Below are positions 14,819-21,506 of a DNA stretch of 25,132 nt, in pieces (position 1 is the first letter of the stretch; each line of letters starts with the position of its first letter). A program made the position numbers and the translations under genes. Origin of the DNA: a virus; the IMG/VR virus record IMGVR_UViG_3300020463_000123, positions 1 to 25,132 of that record; one strand, 5' to 3'. The notes beneath the pieces were generated by a model, which did no database searches, was not told where the DNA came from, and worked only from the letters and a program-made list of their open reading frames with translations.

Positions 14819-14953
14819 TTTATAAATATTCCTTATATATTAAGTAAACTCGCAGTTAGCCTTAAGTGTGTTTTTATAAAATAGCCTAGTTGAAGTTGTT
14901 CTTCTTCAACATTATTATTTATTCCGACTTTATGTAAACATAATATATACATA
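14819..14953. other. Non-coding gap with a weak stem-loop
   Basis: This gap holds no credible gene. It contains a 7-pair inverted repeat (GTTGAAG 14889-14895, CTTCAAC 14904-14910) without a following T run, so it is at best a weak terminator or an RNA-stabilising hairpin. An AATAAATA sequence on the minus strand at 14916-14923 could be a late promoter for the gene at 14585. Confidence 0.3.
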
Positions 14954-15346
14954 TTATTCTTCTGTAATGTGAAATATTATATTTTTTTCCTTGCTATCCG
15001 TTGTACGGAATACACTATTTTTAAAATTCACTGTTTCTTTCAACCCAGAAAGCACAGGTACCAAATCAAAATCCTGTTCAAGTAATTCTAAATTTAAACC
15101 TGCTTCTGTTTCAAAATTAAACTTAAAAGTCCAATAACTTTGCTTACCTGTAAATGATGTTCCAAAACCAAGACCATTTAATTCCTTTGTATATTGTTTC
15201 AAAGAAACTGGGTTTGGGTTTATCCTTAGTCCTGCTGTTTGTAACATTGTCATGTAATTTGCTTGTTGACTTAACCTAAACTTATCATCTCCTCTACGAG
15301 CTTTAGTTTCAGTTACATCTACTAGAGTTGTCAAAATTACGTTCAT
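14954..15346 (-). CDS. Hypothetical protein, 130 aa
   Basis: A protein of unknown function, starting MNVILTTLVDVTETKARRGD. I chose ATG 15346: an upstream TTG-type start at 15379 would run back through the terminator hairpin. The sequence alternates strands and loops (SYWTFKFNFETEAGLNLELL, TVNFKNSVFRT, NIIFHITEE) and looks like a beta-rich domain. FRLSQQANYMTMLQTAGLRI near the N-terminus is helical. DVTETKARRGDDK and N(F)xT-type segments recall conserved T4-like phage hypotheticals of this length. The start codon lies within a perfect inverted repeat (15345-15362), so translation may be controlled by structure. Confidence 0.7.
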   Translation of the reverse strand: MNVILTTLVDVTETKARRGDDKFRLSQQANYMTMLQTAGLRINPNPVSLKQYTKELNGLGFGTSFTGKQSYWTFKFNFETEAGLNLELLEQDFDLVPVLSGLKETVNFKNSVFRTTDSKEKNIIFHITEE

Positions 15347-15362
15347 ACTGTATTTACAGTAT
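15345..15362. repeat. Perfect 18-base inverted repeat over a start codon
   Basis: ATACTGTATTTACAGTAT has two perfect 8-base arms around a 2-base centre and includes two bases of the start codon of the 130-residue gene. As RNA it could form a 6-pair stem with a 6-base loop; as DNA it could be an operator. The CTG-N6-CAG core resembles, but is four bases shorter than, the E. coli LexA box. Confidence 0.6.
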
Positions 15363-15395
15363 AAAAAAAGAGCCCACAATAAATGTGAGCTCTTT
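15363..15395 (-). terminator. Rho-independent terminator after the abundant virion gene
   Basis: On the minus strand a 12-pair stem (AAAGAGCTCACA / TGTGGGCTCTTT, one G-U pair) closes a 5-base loop and runs into seven T residues. It lies 31 bases after the stop of the 15426-15770 gene. The opposite strand also has a T-rich side, so it may act in both directions. It is among the clearest terminators in the window. Confidence 0.88.
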
Positions 15396-15425
15396 AGTTT
15401 TTAACAATCTAACTGTTAAGTTAAA

Positions 15426-15770
15426 TTATGCTACTGCAAATGTAGTTGCAGCTGTTACAGTTGCGCCTGAAGCGTCATAGTTGTTAGGTCCTGCAGTAGA
15501 GCCTAATTCTCTGATTCTGCCCTGTAAAGAAGCAGCTGTTACGCTGTGTCCGTCACATACAACAGAAAGTTGTCCGCTGTTGTCGTTTACAAAACAGTAA
15601 GCCAAAGGCTGTACTACTGATAGGATTAATTCACATGCTTCGTTAGCCGCGTCGTCTTCTGCACGTAGATCGCCGCCTGCGTCAATTACGAATAATGCAA
15701 TTTGTGATGTTGATACGGTGTTACCTGCAATTACTGGTGGTATACCGTTTACTCTTGTTACTGATGCCAT
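15426..15770 (-). CDS. Probable abundant virion (capsid-decoration-like) protein
   Basis: A 114-residue, Ala/Val/Thr-rich, mildly acidic protein: MASVTRVNGIPPVIAG, DLRAEDDAANEACELILSVV, QLSVVCDGHSVTAASLQGRI, DASGATVTAATTFAVA. I recall relatives in T4-like cyanophages with the same MA(S/T)VTRVNG start, DIRAEDDA, VDGH.(A/V)TAA and G.TVT..T.F.VA segments, where it is a virion protein. It is a single-gene unit: a late-promoter-like element and hairpin upstream, a strong ribosome-binding site (GGAG), and an efficient terminator downstream. That is the pattern expected for a highly expressed structural protein. The exact location in the particle is not known to me. Confidence 0.75.
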   Translation of the reverse strand: MASVTRVNGIPPVIAGNTVSTSQIALFVIDAGGDLRAEDDAANEACELILSVVQPLAYCFVNDNSGQLSVVCDGHSVTAASLQGRIRELGSTAGPNNYDASGATVTAATTFAVA

Positions 15771-15803
15771 TTTTTATCTCCTTGTTTCTCTTAAATAGCC
15801 AAT

Positions 15804-15818
15804 CCCACGCTCAGTGGG
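15804..15818 (-). other. 5'-leader hairpin of the virion gene
   Basis: CCCAC-TGAGC-GTGGG on the minus strand forms a 5-pair GC-rich stem in otherwise AT-rich DNA, between the late-promoter-like element and the ribosome-binding site. Lacking a T run, it is not a terminator. A message-stabilising 5' hairpin is a plausible role. Confidence 0.5.
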
Positions 15819-15829
15819 TTTGTTAATAG

Positions 15830-15837
15830 TATTTATG
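15830..15837 (-). promoter_or_regulatory. Late-promoter-like element (CATAAATA) before the virion gene
   Basis: The minus strand reads GCATAAATACTATTAAC, 60 bases before the start codon. The GCATAAATA core is shared with the tail-fibre promoter at 9766-9773. It fits a T4-type late promoter recognised by a gp55-like sigma factor. Confidence 0.5.
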
Positions 15838-15866
15838 CATTTGGAAAGAAATAGGTGTAATAGAGC

Positions 15867-16742
15867 TTATTTTCTAGCTTTTTTTGCTCTATTATGTAAA
15901 ACTCTTAAGTTTTGAACGTATGTAGGGCCTGCTGACACTATATCGTCTACCATTTTAATTATAGGCATGTAACCTTTTAAAAATGTACTAGGTATGGATT
16001 GACCTGACTGTGCTAGGTCTAAAAAACGTTTTGCGGCCATTAAATTGCCTGTGCCAACTAATAATCTATAAAACTGTAGTGCTGATTGTCCAGCACCTAA
16101 ATCTGGAGTACTTACAGTTGGCTCATTATCTTTGACATCTCTTGTTTCCAATCCTTTTTCTTTAACAAATTTTTCGAAGTCAGATATAATGTCACTTGAT
16201 CTTAATTTTGCTCTTACTGCAAATAATAGTTTAGTTGTGCTGTTTTCACGTTCAATATTTGTTAAACTTCTTACGTTAGTAATTAAACGTCTAATATTTT
16301 TATAGTCAGTATTTTTTATATTTAAAGCACCCTCTAGTTTAATAAACAATTCACTAGGACTAGTGGGTTCTGCATTAAAACTTAATTGTGTGAGGTATCT
16401 GTTGACAGCCATTACAGGCAATCTAGTTTTTGATCTCATAGCTTTAGCAGCTTCTGGATCTTTTAGTTTTGTCATTGCCTCATCATCGCCATTAACAAAA
16501 TACATAAAATTATGTAAGTCTGTGCTAAACATTCTAAAAATATTATAGTTGTTTCTATTGGTTGTGTTACCCGCATATCTTTTTACAATGTTGCTGTACT
16601 TTGGAAAATGCCTCATCAGCTCAAGGCAAAGGAGTATCAAGTACAACCTTTGACAGCAATCAGTATAAGTTAATACCCTTGCATTATTGTCATCACGTAA
16701 CATTCTAGCTTCGTAAATTTCTTCTTTTAGAAACTCCATCAT
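15867..16742 (-). CDS. Hypothetical virion-block protein, 291 aa
   Basis: A mostly helical, basic protein of unknown function. The N-terminus (MMEFLKEEIYEARMLRDD) is helical and contains an I-Y-E/A site near residue 11, like its leader-bearing neighbours. The middle has a hydrophobic Cys-rich helix (YTDCCQRLYLILLCLELMRH) that could be buried or membrane-associated. The end is basic (RVLHNRAKKARK). Patterns such as EARM.R....AR.LT and a long helix resemble conserved virion-cluster proteins of T4-like cyanophages. Two adjacent in-frame ATGs exist at 16742 and 16739. It is separated by 4 bases from the small membrane gene before it. No enzymatic motif is seen. Confidence 0.7.
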   Translation of the reverse strand: MMEFLKEEIYEARMLRDDNNARVLTYTDCCQRLYLILLCLELMRHFPKYSNIVKRYAGNTTNRNNYNIFRMFSTDLHNFMYFVNGDDEAMTKLKDPEAAKAMRSKTRLPVMAVNRYLTQLSFNAEPTSPSELFIKLEGALNIKNTDYKNIRRLITNVRSLTNIERENSTTKLLFAVRAKLRSSDIISDFEKFVKEKGLETRDVKDNEPTVSTPDLGAGQSALQFYRLLVGTGNLMAAKRFLDLAQSGQSIPSTFLKGYMPIIKMVDDIVSAGPTYVQNLRVLHNRAKKARK

Positions 16743-16746
16743 TGTT

Positions 16747-16944
16747 TTATCTGCTTCCTATGTAACCTGCTATTATTCCTATAAGTCCGGTGAGTGCCAT
16801 TTTCATTAATGTTATCACGCTTTCGTCTACTGGTCTGTTTTCCTGTAAGGCTACATAATAGTCCCCTACTATAATTACCCCCAGTAAAAGCAAAACGCCA
16901 GCTACTAAAATACATATAATTATGTCCTTTAAATTCTTAATCAC
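16747..16944 (-). CDS. Small two-helix membrane protein (holin-like topology)
   Basis: A 65-residue protein with two membrane segments: ILVAGVLLLLGVIIVGDYYV (residues 12-31) and MALTGLIGIIAGYIG (about 49-63). They are joined by a polar loop (ALQENRPVDESVITL). The first segment is preceded by a positively charged end (MIKNLKDII). I recall the same arrangement with the VGDYYVAL.ENRPVDESVI loop in T4-like cyanophages. The topology would fit a class II holin, but this is not demonstrated. The start is GTG, overlapping the upstream stop by four bases. Confidence 0.7.
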   Translation of the reverse strand: MIKNLKDIIICILVAGVLLLLGVIIVGDYYVALQENRPVDESVITLMKMALTGLIGIIAGYIGSR

Positions 16945-17420
16945 TCAGGCAATCCGCGACTTTTAAGTGCCATTAAAGTAGTATCAGACATATATTTTTT
17001 AATATATAAACTTTGCATTGTTTTTCCATCGGTAGCATCTAAAAAAGGTATTAAACCTACTTTGGTTTCTATGTCTTGACGAAATTGATCTTTCTCTTCT
17101 CTGTCAGTAAAATTCTTAGTTTCTCTTTTGAGTAATCTAAGTAAATTCGATGCTTGATCCATAGTAATCTTAATACTTGACCCATCTTTTGTTGTAATAG
17201 AATCAATAGGATTAGGATTTCCTCTTGAATCTAAAATTCTTGCTAATTGATCAACCATTGAAAATTTATCCTTCTTACTGGTAGGATCAAATGACGGCTC
17301 ATCTTTATCTAGTTCACTACCGTGACTTTTTAACCCTAGATCATCCATATCACCTTCATGGATTTTCATTAATCTATCGCCAAGTTCTCTAATTTCTTGG
17401 GCTGCTGATTTCTTTTCCAT
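16941..17420 (-). CDS. Hypothetical virion-block protein, 159 aa
   Basis: I chose ATG 17420, preceded by AAAGGAG at ideal spacing; the frame is open to TTG 17486, but that start would lie inside the preceding gene. The protein (MEKKSAAQEIRELGDRLMKI) is helical at both ends with an acidic, disordered-looking middle (LKSHGSELDKDEPSFDPTSK). The C-terminal part (MDQASNLLRLLKRETKNFTD) is helical. I have seen similar ORFs in marine T4-like phages without a function. It may be a structural or assembly protein by position. Confidence 0.7.
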   Translation of the reverse strand: MEKKSAAQEIRELGDRLMKIHEGDMDDLGLKSHGSELDKDEPSFDPTSKKDKFSMVDQLARILDSRGNPNPIDSITTKDGSSIKITMDQASNLLRLLKRETKNFTDREEKDQFRQDIETKVGLIPFLDATDGKTMQSLYIKKYMSDTTLMALKSRGLPE

Positions 17421-17430
17421 TTTAACTCCT

Positions 17431-18672
17431 TTATCGTTGTACGGCTCTATTTGCCGCTGTAAATCCACCCTCGCCTCTGTTGACAAGTTTCATGTCTCCG
17501 CCAGGGTTAGTTAATACGTAGCCTTCTCCGCCTCTATTTTTGCCTATTGTTGCTATAACATCTTGATCGTGGTTGTCAAATTGCTGTATTATATCATCTT
17601 TGACAGCAATCAAGCCTTTCATAATCGTCCACATGCCTTCCCAACCTTTTTTGTTGGTCTTTACATGTTCTAATATTTTTTGTTGTTTCCTTGCACTTAC
17701 TCCACTGCCAGGTAACCATTTAAAAAAGTCTTCTCCAAGATCGCTAAATCCTGTATCAACTTTGCCATTAGTATACTTATAAATTATTTTTGGTAAATCT
17801 TTCATTTGCATCTGTGTAAGATATGCTTCGTCTAATAATTGGTCTAATGAAGGACCATCTCTTGAAATTATTTCTTTCATTTTGTTAATTTTGCTATCAT
17901 CTATTGTGGCAGGCTTCTGTACTGATTGTGGAGGAAATACAAAAACATCGTCACCTAAGAAAACTTGATTAAGATCAGCAGTTACAGGAACTTCAGTACC
18001 TTTGTCATCTAATACTCTGTGTACCACAACACCTGTTCGAGATGCTTTAATTTTAGCACCTAATGGTGAGTCTTGTTTTACTTGGTAAGTTACAATGTTT
18101 GGTGTGAACTCAAAATAACCATCGTCATTAATAGGCGGGGTTGTGTAATATAATAAATCACCTTTGTAATATCCTTCAAAGCCTTCAGGTAACGCTGTTT
18201 TGTATGTGTTAAAAATATTTTTCATGTTGTTAGCAAATGCAACATAACCTGGGTCGCCACGGTTAGCCCCACCTTTGCGATCTAAAAACATATTTTTTAA
18301 TTTGTCTGGACTTTTAGGTTTACCATCATATTTTACTGCTGTAAAACCTGACTTATCTGTAAGTATAAATTCTCCTTGCTCATTATTACCAAAAATTATT
18401 GCAGGTGAACCGTCCCATTTTATTGTAGCATCTACATGTCCGCCTTTTTCTAAACTACGCAATCCTTCTAAAGCTCTTGCGGCTCCTTTAGAACCTTCAA
18501 AATAAACCAAATCCTCTAAGTGTTGTATACGTGCTTCCATACCTTCGGCTACTTTTTCCTTAGGCTTCTTTCCTTTGCCAAAAAGTTCTTTACGTTTTTT
18601 AAAATCTCCTACTACTTTCTTTTTAATATCTTGTAGTACGTTTTCGTTTACTTTAAATTCATGATATCTCAT
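17431..18672 (-). CDS. DNA/RNA-ligase-like nucleotidyltransferase-fold protein (DUF6267-like)
   Basis: A 413-residue protein that I relate to the DUF6267-type proteins of T4-like cyanophages. Ligase-superfamily motifs occur in order: motif I K85-W-D-G88 (VDATIKWDGSPAIIFG), a motif III-like YYKGDLLYY, motif IV E383-G-Y-V (GGEGYVLTNPGG) and motif V K395-L (DMKLVNR). This is the set used by ATP-dependent ligases and capping enzymes to form an enzyme-AMP or -GMP adduct on the motif I lysine. The N-terminus (MRYHEFKVNEN) matches the block's leader pattern. The C-terminal OB fold of a full ligase is not obvious. It overlaps its upstream neighbour by four bases. Ligase activity is inference; a tag, capping or nucleotidylation role is also possible. 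Confidence 0.7.
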   Translation of the reverse strand: MRYHEFKVNENVLQDIKKKVVGDFKKRKELFGKGKKPKEKVAEGMEARIQHLEDLVYFEGSKGAARALEGLRSLEKGGHVDATIKWDGSPAIIFGNNEQGEFILTDKSGFTAVKYDGKPKSPDKLKNMFLDRKGGANRGDPGYVAFANNMKNIFNTYKTALPEGFEGYYKGDLLYYTTPPINDDGYFEFTPNIVTYQVKQDSPLGAKIKASRTGVVVHRVLDDKGTEVPVTADLNQVFLGDDVFVFPPQSVQKPATIDDSKINKMKEIISRDGPSLDQLLDEAYLTQMQMKDLPKIIYKYTNGKVDTGFSDLGEDFFKWLPGSGVSARKQQKILEHVKTNKKGWEGMWTIMKGLIAVKDDIIQQFDNHDQDVIATIGKNRGGEGYVLTNPGGDMKLVNRGEGGFTAANRAVQR

Positions 18673-20288
18673 AGCATCATTTCTTTCATTATATCAAAGT
18701 AAAGTTTGGTTTCTTTTGTTGGCTGAAACTGTGTGCCATCCCATGTGCCATCTTTGTTTGCACCTTTGCCATAGTATGTTGTTTTACCATTTACATCAAC
18801 TTCTCCTGCTGGATGAACAAGTGTCTTTGCTTTTTCTGCTTGTGACCGTAAATCACGAGCTTGTTGTTTTAATTTAACATATCCTGGGTCTTGTGTAAAG
18901 TCAAATCTCTTTGCAGTAGGATTTTGTTTTTTATAGTTGTCGGCAAACGCTCTCATTTGAGTACGTTCAACTTCTTTTGCTTGATCTCTAAGTTTATTAC
19001 TTTCGTCATTGTCTGCATACTTTGAAGCGAATCTTGTAGTACTACCTCCACCTGACTGTTTTACAGATGTAGTAGTGCCTCCTGTTCTTGTTACATTAGA
19101 AGTTGAAGTGCTATTACTAGTAGTATTACTTGTGCTAGTATTAGTATTAATATCATCGTCGCTGTCAAGTGCTTTGTCAAAATCATCATCTCCATCTAGA
19201 GCTTTATCAAAATCATCATCTCCATCTAGAGCTTTATCAAATGCCGCATCGCCCTTTGGATCATCTGCAAATGGATCTTTCATATTACTTTTTCCAAAGG
19301 CATCATCGTCTCCATCGAGTGCTTTGTCAAAGTCTGACTTTACATTATTAGCAACTCTTGGGTCTGAAGATAAGTCTTTAATCTTTTGTTGGTCTGCAAC
19401 ATTTTGTTTTGCATATTTGTCATCTATTGCTTTTAACTCTGCAGGATAATTTGGATCACGCTTATCACTTGGTACACCTTTATTATATTTACTATTAGGG
19501 TCTTCTAGTTGTGCTTGTACCCATCTTTGTTTTTCATCGCTAGCCGCTTTACTGCTACCTTGTATTTTTGCTTTTAAATTTGCTACATCGTTTTGTCTGC
19601 CGCTTACATCTGTACCAAATCTTTTTTCGTACTCTGCTCTAGTAGCTGGCTTACCATCAAGTGTATATGTGCTTGCATCACCGCCATCTTGTGCTTTAGT
19701 TGGTGTTTGATCTCCTGTTGAGGCTGTATTATTAGTAGTGCCAGTTGGCTCGGCATCACCTGTAGGTTCAGCTGTAGTTGTGTCAGTTGCTGGAGTCGTA
19801 TTTGTCGTAGGTTTAGCTGTAGTTGTATCAGTTGCTGGTGTTGTAGGTTTAGCATCAGCTGGCTGTGTATCAGCTGGCTGTGTAGTTTGTGGAGTAGTTG
19901 ATGCGGCCTTAGCTTGTGTTCCGCCCGTTGGTGCAGCGTTTGCTGGTTGGCCAGGAGCAGGTGCTTTAGCTGGTGCACCTGTTGTAGCTGGTGCGGCCTT
20001 TTGTGTAGCTGGTGCTTGCGCCTGCGGAGCGGCTCCACCTGTATTAATTTTTGCTAATGTACTATCTCCTGCTTGACCGTCTGCTTGTAAGCCATTTGCT
20101 TTCTGATATGCTTGTACTGCTTTAAATGTTCCAGGACCATACTTTCCGTCTATTCCGTTTGGATCAAATCCTGCCGCCTTTAGTTTAGTTTGCAAATCTT
20201 TAATTGCTGGCAAGGCTTTCTTGCCGCCTCGATTGTATTGAGTCATCAAGTCGGGTGCTTCTACAATTTTTATTTCTTTAAATCTCAT
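18669..20288 (-). CDS. Peptidoglycan-binding-domain protein with long disordered linkers and acidic repeats
   Basis: A 539-residue protein. Leader MRFKEIKIVE-A (I-V-E/A site) precedes a PG_binding_1 domain at about 26-82 (LQTKLKAAGFDPNGIDGKYG, FKAVQAYQKANGL). Next comes a 110-residue Ala/Pro/Thr/Gln linker, then helical segments, three near-identical acidic repeats (FDKALDGDDD) with two diverged copies upstream, a Ser/Thr/Asn stretch, and a helical Lys-rich region ending LYFDIMKEMML. PG_binding_1 modules anchor virion or lytic proteins to the cell wall, but no lysozyme or peptidase domain is visible here. It overlaps both neighbours by four bases (ATGA). A packaged or tail-associated cell-wall protein is the likely role. 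Confidence 0.72.
   Translation of the reverse strand: MRFKEIKIVEAPDLMTQYNRGGKKALPAIKDLQTKLKAAGFDPNGIDGKYGPGTFKAVQAYQKANGLQADGQAGDSTLAKINTGGAAPQAQAPATQKAAPATTGAPAKAPAPGQPANAAPTGGTQAKAASTTPQTTQPADTQPADAKPTTPATDTTTAKPTTNTTPATDTTTAEPTGDAEPTGTTNNTASTGDQTPTKAQDGGDASTYTLDGKPATRAEYEKRFGTDVSGRQNDVANLKAKIQGSSKAASDEKQRWVQAQLEDPNSKYNKGVPSDKRDPNYPAELKAIDDKYAKQNVADQQKIKDLSSDPRVANNVKSDFDKALDGDDDAFGKSNMKDPFADDPKGDAAFDKALDGDDDFDKALDGDDDFDKALDSDDDINTNTSTSNTTSNSTSTSNVTRTGGTTTSVKQSGGGSTTRFASKYADNDESNKLRDQAKEVERTQMRAFADNYKKQNPTAKRFDFTQDPGYVKLKQQARDLRSQAEKAKTLVHPAGEVDVNGKTTYYGKGANKDGTWDGTQFQPTKETKLYFDIMKEMML
19153..19251 (-). repeat. 30-base tandem repeat coding FDKALDGDDD
   Basis: Two nearly identical 30-base units (19171-19200 and 19201-19230, differing at one base) are flanked by partial copies on both sides. 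A further diverged copy lies at about 19300-19330. They encode the decapeptide FDKALDGDDD or close variants. The near-perfect DNA identity suggests recent expansion. Confidence 0.85.
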
Positions 20289-21178
20289 ACCCCTGCCAAC
20301 TGTTTAATTCTATCTAATTCTTTATCGTCTTTAGTAACTTTGTTTTTAATTTCATCTGGAACACCGATATCTTTAACTACACCGTTCTTTGCAAAACTAT
20401 CTATAATTTTTTGATATAGTTCTGGTTTGTAATTTTTTTTAATTGCTTTATGGATAGTTTCAAATGAATGCAAATCTGCACCACTATTCAATCCTAATGC
20501 TTTAGCTATTTGATCTGGATTCGTTATTGGTTTTTGTAAATCTGTATCTATATGTGCTTTTGTATATCCGTTACCATCAGCTCTTGGCTTTGGTACACGT
20601 TTAATTCTCACTAGTCCTTTTGAAGGAGACCATATCCAACGTGTAACTTCCATAGCTCTATCATCAGCAGTACGTTCTTCAGATGATTCTCTTTCCCATA
20701 ACGCACACATTGTAGCAATCATAATATTACGATATACGCCTTTGTATTTTGATTCAGTTTCACTTGGTGAATGGTAGTATGTTTTCATCCATCCCGGATC
20801 ACCTGGCATATAGTCAACTTGTACATAACCTGTACGACCTGATGGTACGCCTTTGCTTTCGCCAGTGTTAGGATCTATCTCTTCTCTTTTCGGATCATAG
20901 TCTTGTATTTTAACTTTAGTAATGAACACACTGGTTTTAGCAAAGTACAATGTTAATGGGCTTTCTTGAACTTTTTTACCGAATACTCCAATATCATCTG
21001 GATTGATCTGAACAGCTACATCTATATCTCCGCTAAATTGCTTTTTACCTGCACTACCTAACATATTATCGATTAGGTTAACTCCTAATGCTTTTCCTAA
21101 TGGTGCAAGTGTAGCTTCAATCTCGTCTTTATGTATAGGTCCTACACCTGGTGCTGAACCGCCCTCATTTAGAAACAT
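20285..21178 (-). CDS. Pol-beta-type nucleotidyltransferase-like protein
   Basis: A 297-residue protein. The hallmark G41-S42 ... D51-x-D53 pattern (LGSAGKKQFSGDIDVAVQI) is that of the polymerase-beta nucleotidyltransferase superfamily. A candidate third acidic residue is D122 in GYVQVDYMPGD. The preceding helix-turn (IEATLAPLGKALG) also fits the fold. Members add nucleotides to RNA, antibiotics or proteins. The leader is only MFLNE-GG, with an L-N-E/G site. The C-terminal part is helical. It overlaps the PG-binding gene by four bases and the preceding small gene by fourteen. The substrate is unknown. Confidence 0.7.
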   Translation of the reverse strand: MFLNEGGSAPGVGPIHKDEIEATLAPLGKALGVNLIDNMLGSAGKKQFSGDIDVAVQINPDDIGVFGKKVQESPLTLYFAKTSVFITKVKIQDYDPKREEIDPNTGESKGVPSGRTGYVQVDYMPGDPGWMKTYYHSPSETESKYKGVYRNIMIATMCALWERESSEERTADDRAMEVTRWIWSPSKGLVRIKRVPKPRADGNGYTKAHIDTDLQKPITNPDQIAKALGLNSGADLHSFETIHKAIKKNYKPELYQKIIDSFAKNGVVKDIGVPDEIKNKVTKDDKELDRIKQLAGV

Positions 21179-21428
21179 TCTTCTTACCTTCTATGATTTT
21201 TTGAATTCCACGTTTAAATTTTCTTGGATCGCCACTTTTAATACTATTCAAAAATCTACGTTCAAGCTCACTCGCAGTAGTTTCATCATAGGTATTAGAT
21301 ATACGACTGAGTAAATTTATTGCACTTTCAATAATATTACTAGCTGATGTTTCAATTAAAAGGTCTTTATTAGTAGATCTGTTAATATTACTCAGTTCTT
21401 CAAGGATGCTACGGGTATATTTTTTCAT
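21165..21428 (-). CDS. Small helical protein with leader, first gene of the virion operon
   Basis: An 87-residue protein starting MKKYTRSILEELSNINRSTN, so the leader contains an I-L-E/E site. The rest is helical and basic at the end (FKRGIQKIIEGKKNVSK), with NLLSRISNTYDETTASELER in the middle. It has no known domain. It begins an operon of four overlapping genes (PG-binding, nucleotidyltransferase-like and ligase-like products follow). It is transcribed divergently from the DUF1353 gene across a 78-base gap. CTAAATAC on the minus strand (about 21449-21456) could be a weak late promoter. Confidence 0.65.
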   Translation of the reverse strand: MKKYTRSILEELSNINRSTNKDLLIETSASNIIESAINLLSRISNTYDETTASELERRFLNSIKSGDPRKFKRGIQKIIEGKKNVSK

Positions 21429-21455
21429 TTTACGATTCCTTACAAGTGTATTTAG

Positions 21456-21485
21456 TTGGCTTTGTAATAAATATTGCTGTATAAG
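21456..21485 (+). promoter_or_regulatory. Possible plus-strand promoter before the DUF1353 gene
   Basis: TTGGCT (21456-21461) and TATAAG (21480-21485) are 18 bases apart, followed by AAAGGGAA as ribosome-binding site and ATG 21507. TAATAAATA within the spacer is a late-promoter-like alternative. Both readings are weak, but a plus-strand promoter must exist here since the neighbours point the other way. Confidence 0.4.
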
Positions 21486-21506
21486 AGTTAATTCGAAAGG
21501 GAACTT

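Noticed and set aside
15345-15362. LexA/SOS operator
   Set aside because: The CTG...CAG half sites are 6 bases apart instead of 10, and alphaproteobacterial LexA uses a different box. It is kept only as an inverted repeat.
19171-19230. CRISPR-like or minisatellite array
   Set aside because: The repeats are adjacent, in frame and without spacers; they encode a protein repeat.
19009-20076. Long plus-strand and alternative-frame minus-strand open frames rich in Val/Ala/Ser or Gln/Leu
   Set aside because: They are shadows of the low-complexity linker and repeats of the PG-binding protein gene; their composition follows from that codon usage.
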